A stretch of DNA of 6,993 bases, taken from the NCBI GenBank assembly GCA_003486945.1, contig DNFL01000167.1, forward strand, positions 1 to 6,993. Reading direction: 5' to 3'. Shown piece by piece: positions 4,784-6,993 of the stretch. Positions within the stretch are counted from its first letter, which is position 1. Each line of letters opens with the position of its first letter. The notes beneath the pieces were generated by a model. It was not told where the DNA came from. It saw nothing but the letters and a program-made list of their open reading frames with translations, and made no database searches. A program made the position numbers and the translations under genes. The stretch is from Hyphomonas sp. (lineage in GTDB: Bacteria; Pseudomonadota; Alphaproteobacteria; Caulobacterales; Hyphomonadaceae).

Positions 4784-5801
4784 GACGCGTCACGGCCTCA
4801 TCGGTCGCCTCAATCGCTCCATCGATCATTTTTTCTTCATAGCGTCCGCGTGACACACGGCTGAGCGCGTCGAAGATCGGTTTGGCGTCCTTGTCTTTCA
4901 GCAGCGGAATTTGCCGGGCAAGGTCAGCGGCGCGGGCATACTGCGCATGTGCGCCCGCGAGATTGCCGCGCGCCTCCATGCACGCTGCCTGATTGTGAAG
5001 GATGCCCGGGGCGCTCGGCCATGCGGTCGCCAGTTCATCCCACTGCGCACAGGCGCCGATGAAATGTCCGCTCTTGGTCGCTTTCACGGCTGCTGCAAAG
5101 CGCGGGTCGCCGGCTTCCTCGCCTGTCAGCGGCTTGGTGACGATCTCGGCACGGAAGGTTGCCATGTAAGGCGCGATGTCGGTCCGGAACTGTGCGACAG
5201 CGGCGGGCACCGCCTGCGCGATCATGCCATACGGCGCCGACCAAGGATCATAGATTTCCTGCTCCGTTGGCCCGAAGCTGCCTTCGGGAAGGTCCGTGCC
5301 CCAGACTTCCTTGATGTCGAAACAGTCCTGCTGCTCTGCTGCGCCGCCCTGCGTTGATGTGAACACACGCCGGCCGGAAGCATAGTCGATCAGGTGTGCG
5401 GTGACGGCGACATCGACGATATCGCGAATGCAGCGCTGCTCGATCGTGGCGCGCCGCTCGCAGTCGAAGATGCCGTCATACTCCACACAGCGGCGCACAC
5501 GGTTGTAGGTGATTTCGGCGCGGTAGCCAGTCACTTCGACCCCGCCTTCGTAGATGCCCTGCGGCCTGTCGCTGTCGATTACATTGAACCAGGGCCGGCC
5601 TTCCAGCTCGGCAGACTGTAGCAGCGCGTCGAACTCCTGCTCCGCGACTTCCCCGGCAGGTCCGCCAAAGCGGCCGGTGACGACATCTGTATAGTCGAGC
5701 GCCTGCGGATAGTTGGGCGCTGCGCGGCTGACATAGTCATATCCCGGCGTCGCGCAGGCGGCGGCGAGGACCAGAAGTCCCGCAGACACAATCCGTTTCA
5801 T
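4764..5801 (-). CDS. Predicted lipoprotein with C-terminal TPR-like region
   Basis: This 345-residue protein has a lipoprotein signal peptide: MKR, a hydrophobic stretch and a lipobox LAAAC with lipidation at Cys16. The next residue is Ala, not Asp, which favours outer-membrane sorting. The middle part (residues 30-220) has strand-like segments and cysteines at 105, 114, 124 and 160 that could form disulfides. Residues 235-300 look like one or two tetratricopeptide-type helical hairpins (GACAQWDELATAWPSAP, then HNQAACMEARGNLAGAHAQY), with Cys251 and Cys274. I do not recognise a named family, although the layout recalls cell-envelope proteins with a variable-domain plus TPR tail. The start at 5801 is chosen over an upstream frame opening at 5822 because GGGGA sits six bases before it and the signal peptide begins there. 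The gene diverges from the oxidoreductase gene. Confidence 0.82.
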   Translation of the reverse strand: MKRIVSAGLLVLAAACATPGYDYVSRAAPNYPQALDYTDVVTGRFGGPAGEVAEQEFDALLQSAELEGRPWFNVIDSDRPQGIYEGGVEVTGYRAEITYNRVRRCVEYDGIFDCERRATIEQRCIRDIVDVAVTAHLIDYASGRRVFTSTQGGAAEQQDCFDIKEVWGTDLPEGSFGPTEQEIYDPWSAPYGMIAQAVPAAVAQFRTDIAPYMATFRAEIVTKPLTGEEAGDPRFAAAVKATKSGHFIGACAQWDELATAWPSAPGILHNQAACMEARGNLAGAHAQYARAADLARQIPLLKDKDAKPIFDALSRVSRGRYEEKMIDGAIEATDEAVTRLRPETR

Positions 5802-5824
5802 CTTGATCCCCGCTGAAGTCACCC

Positions 5825-5830
5825 TTTAGC
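5825..5830 (-). promoter_or_regulatory. GCTAAA: possible -10 element for the lipoprotein gene
   Basis: On the minus strand 5830-5825 reads GCTAAA, which fits the GCTANA -10 consensus described for Caulobacter housekeeping promoters, about 24 bases before the lipoprotein start. The TTGACG on the same strand (5857-5852) is 21 bases away, longer than the usual spacing, so the pair is doubtful. Confidence 0.3.
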
Positions 5831-5851
5831 CGTGCCGCCGCAAAGCCGCGA

Positions 5852-5866
5852 CGTCAATGGTTGACG
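5852..5866. promoter_or_regulatory. CGTCAA-TGG-TTGACG inverted repeat between divergent genes
   Basis: Two exact 6-base arms separated by three bases lie in the 118-base gap between the lipoprotein and oxidoreductase genes. Each arm reads TTGACG outward on its own strand, so it is both a possible operator and a pair of back-to-back -35 hexamers. No good -10 is seen at 17 bases on the + strand (CACCTC). The remainder of the gap holds AGAGG at 5904-5908, the ribosome binding site of the oxidoreductase. Confidence 0.4.
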
Positions 5867-5919
5867 CCCGGGGACCAGCGCCCCACCTCTCCGCCCGGAA
5901 GCGAGAGGACAATCCCGAC

Positions 5920-6939
5920 ATGACGCGCACCCTGTTCACGCCGTTCCGGCTGAAAAACCTTGAACTCAAGAACCGTATCGTGATGGCGCCGATGACGCGA
6001 TCCCGGTCGCCGGGCGGGGTGCCGGGGGAGGATGTGGCGGATTATTACGCCCGCCGCGCGGCCGCCGATGTCGGCCTCCTGGTCACGGAAGGCACGACGG
6101 TTCGCCGGGGTGGTTCTTCGAACGATCCGAACATTCCGAACTTCTACAAGGCCGACGCGCTGGATGGCTGGGCCCGCGTCGTCTCGAAGGTGCACGCCCA
6201 TGGCGGCGCCATCGCCCCGCAGATCTGGCACCAGGGCATGGTGCGCAAGACCGGCACGGGCCCCAATCCCGATGCGCCCACCGACAGCCCGTCGGGCCTC
6301 ACCCATACCGGCAAGCAGGTGCTGCCCGAGCCGACCACTGCCGAGGTGGAAGATATGGTGCTCGCCTATGCCGACGCCGCCGCCGACGCCAAACGCCTGG
6401 GCTTTGACACGCTGGAGATTCACGGCGCACACGGCTACCTTATCGACCAGTTCTTCTGGGACGCGATGAACAAGCGCTCAGATCGCTATGGCGGCGGCCT
6501 GATCGAGCGCGCCAGCTTCGGCGGCGACATCATTCGCGAGATCCGCAAGAAGGTCGGCCCGGATTTCCCGATAATCCTGCGCTATTCGCAATGGAAACAG
6601 CAGGACTATACCGCCCGCCTCGCGCCGACGCCGCAGCAGCTGGAAGCCTTCCTCAAGGTCTTCGTGGATGCGGGCGTGGACGCACTGCACGTCTCGCAGC
6701 GCCGCTACTGGGAACCGGAATTCCCGGAGATTGACGGGCCGAACGGCCTCAATGGCGCCGGCTGGGCGAAGAAACTTACGGGCCTGCCGACGATCACCGT
6801 CGGCTCGGTTGGTCTGAACGGCGATTTCGAAAAATCCTTTGTCGGCGAAGGCGCCCCGCAGCGCTCGCTCGACGATCTCGACGTGGCCACAGGTGATCGG
6901 GTCGAAGGAGCCAGGATACACGGCCGTGAGCGGGCGTGA
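5920..6939 (+). CDS. Old Yellow Enzyme family NADH:flavin oxidoreductase, 3' end replaced
   Basis: This is an FMN-dependent ene-reductase of the Old Yellow Enzyme family, a TIM barrel that reduces activated C=C bonds with NAD(P)H. Seen in order are the LFTPFRLKN opening (5-13), MAPMTRSRS (22-30, T26 near the flavin), QIWHQG (101-106), the substrate anion-binding pair in IHGAHGYLIDQFFWD (H168, H171, Y173 neighbour), the KRSDRYGG motif (185-192), Arg221 in ILRYSQ, and GSVGLNGDFEKSF (295-307), the first FMN-phosphate loop. The family should continue to a second loop of the VAVGRAL type, about 50 residues more. Instead the frame is lost after roughly residue 320 (about 6880), and the last 20 or so residues to the stop at 6937-6939 are antisense coaD. 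The ATG at 5920 is chosen for AGAGG at 5904-5908 and the family N-terminus; the in-frame ATG at 5857 lies in the promoter region. Confidence 0.88.
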   Translation: MTRTLFTPFRLKNLELKNRIVMAPMTRSRSPGGVPGEDVADYYARRAAADVGLLVTEGTTVRRGGSSNDPNIPNFYKADALDGWARVVSKVHAHGGAIAPQIWHQGMVRKTGTGPNPDAPTDSPSGLTHTGKQVLPEPTTAEVEDMVLAYADAAADAKRLGFDTLEIHGAHGYLIDQFFWDAMNKRSDRYGGGLIERASFGGDIIREIRKKVGPDFPIILRYSQWKQQDYTARLAPTPQQLEAFLKVFVDAGVDALHVSQRRYWEPEFPEIDGPNGLNGAGWAKKLTGLPTITVGSVGLNGDFEKSFVGEGAPQRSLDDLDVATGDRVEGARIHGRERA

Positions 6940-6951
6940 TGGATCTGGCAA
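6862..6951 (-). pseudogene. coaD: N-terminal fragment of phosphopantetheine adenylyltransferase (CoaD)
   Basis: The minus strand encodes TAVYPGSFDPITCGHVEIVERAL, of which AVYPGSFDPIT.GH is the nucleotide-binding signature (HxGH-type motif, GH at the end) of CoaD, the fourth step of coenzyme A synthesis. Only about 28 residues are present. Beyond that the frame continues into antisense oxidoreductase sequence and no longer resembles CoaD. There is no ATG: the frame opens at a TTG at 6951, which may not be the real start, as only seven bases separate it from the adapter. The fragment overlaps the end of the oxidoreductase frame on the other strand. It is best read as a piece of a distant locus joined here by error. 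Confidence 0.85.
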
Positions 6952-6958
6952 GTCGCCG

Positions 6959-6993
6959 AGGTCGGAAGAGCGTCGGGTGGGGGAAGAGGGTAG
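6959..6993 (+). other. Illumina adapter read-through at the contig end
   Basis: The last 35 bases match the Illumina TruSeq adapter seen at the 3' end of read 2 (beginning AGATCGGAAGAGCGTC) at 30 of 35 positions without a gap. All five differences, at 6961, 6976, 6979, 6983 and 6989, are changes to G, the usual error signature of failing signal in Illumina reads. This is recalled adapter sequence compared by eye. It is not biological. Confidence 0.93.

Noticed and set aside
5857..5919. A longer start for the ene-reductase at the ATG at 5857.
   Set aside because: It would put 21 polar, non-family residues before the usual TLFTPFRLKN opening, lies inside the inverted repeat, and lacks a ribosome site; the ATG at 5920 has one.
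6478..6951. A 157-residue minus-strand frame that begins like CoaD.
   Set aside because: Only the first 28 or so residues are CoaD; the rest is the antisense of the oxidoreductase and has no CoaD motifs downstream.
1..6958. tRNA, rRNA, CRISPR arrays, transposase genes and attachment-site repeats.
   Set aside because: None could be seen: no cloverleaf, no regularly spaced repeats, no transposase motif and no direct repeats flanking the accessory-looking block.

Overview
The window looks like a piece of a GC-rich alphaproteobacterial chromosome. The clues are FumC with an alphaproteobacterial-type downstream neighbourhood, a DUF4169 protein, a solitary VirD4-like ATPase and high-GC codon use. 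A marine Hyphomonadaceae-type bacterium is my best guess, but that is inference. The left edge cuts fumC in mid-gene. The right edge is not biological: the last 35 bases are an error-laden Illumina adapter, so the window ends at a contig end.

Layout. 1-444 is the C-terminal third of class II fumarase, followed after 6 bases by a NADAR-family N-glycosidase (451-948). 949-1225 has no gene, but it can fold into a long nested hairpin rod on the + strand (about 981-1141), followed by a perfect 19-base palindrome (1167-1185); I read this as a candidate structured RNA. 1226-2776 encodes a TraG/VirD4-type coupling ATPase that has no membrane anchor and carries a lysine/alanine-rich tail. Next come a secreted PepSY protein (2853-3146) behind a leader hairpin and an orphan CcdA-like antitoxin (3171-3431) with no CcdB beside it. 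3514-4588 is a tight three-gene operon: an unknown 98-residue protein, a GNAT acetyltransferase and DUF4169, joined by two ATGA stop-start overlaps. A 41-codon GTG-started membrane protein (4658-4783) runs tail to tail into a lipoprotein gene on the minus strand (4764-5801). Divergent from the lipoprotein is an Old Yellow Enzyme family oxidoreductase (from 5920).

How the parts relate. fumC and DUF4169 are housekeeping-like. The block between them (NADAR, candidate RNA, VirD4-like ATPase, PepSY, CcdA-like) looks accessory and may have been inserted into an older fumC neighbourhood. No relaxase, T4SS channel gene, CcdB toxin, transposase, tRNA or CRISPR array is visible.

Right end. The oxidoreductase reading frame loses its C-terminal flavin-binding part and runs into an antisense fragment of coaD (about 6862-6951), which is followed directly by adapter sequence. 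The natural reading is a chimeric short-insert read joined at the contig tip, not a gene fusion.
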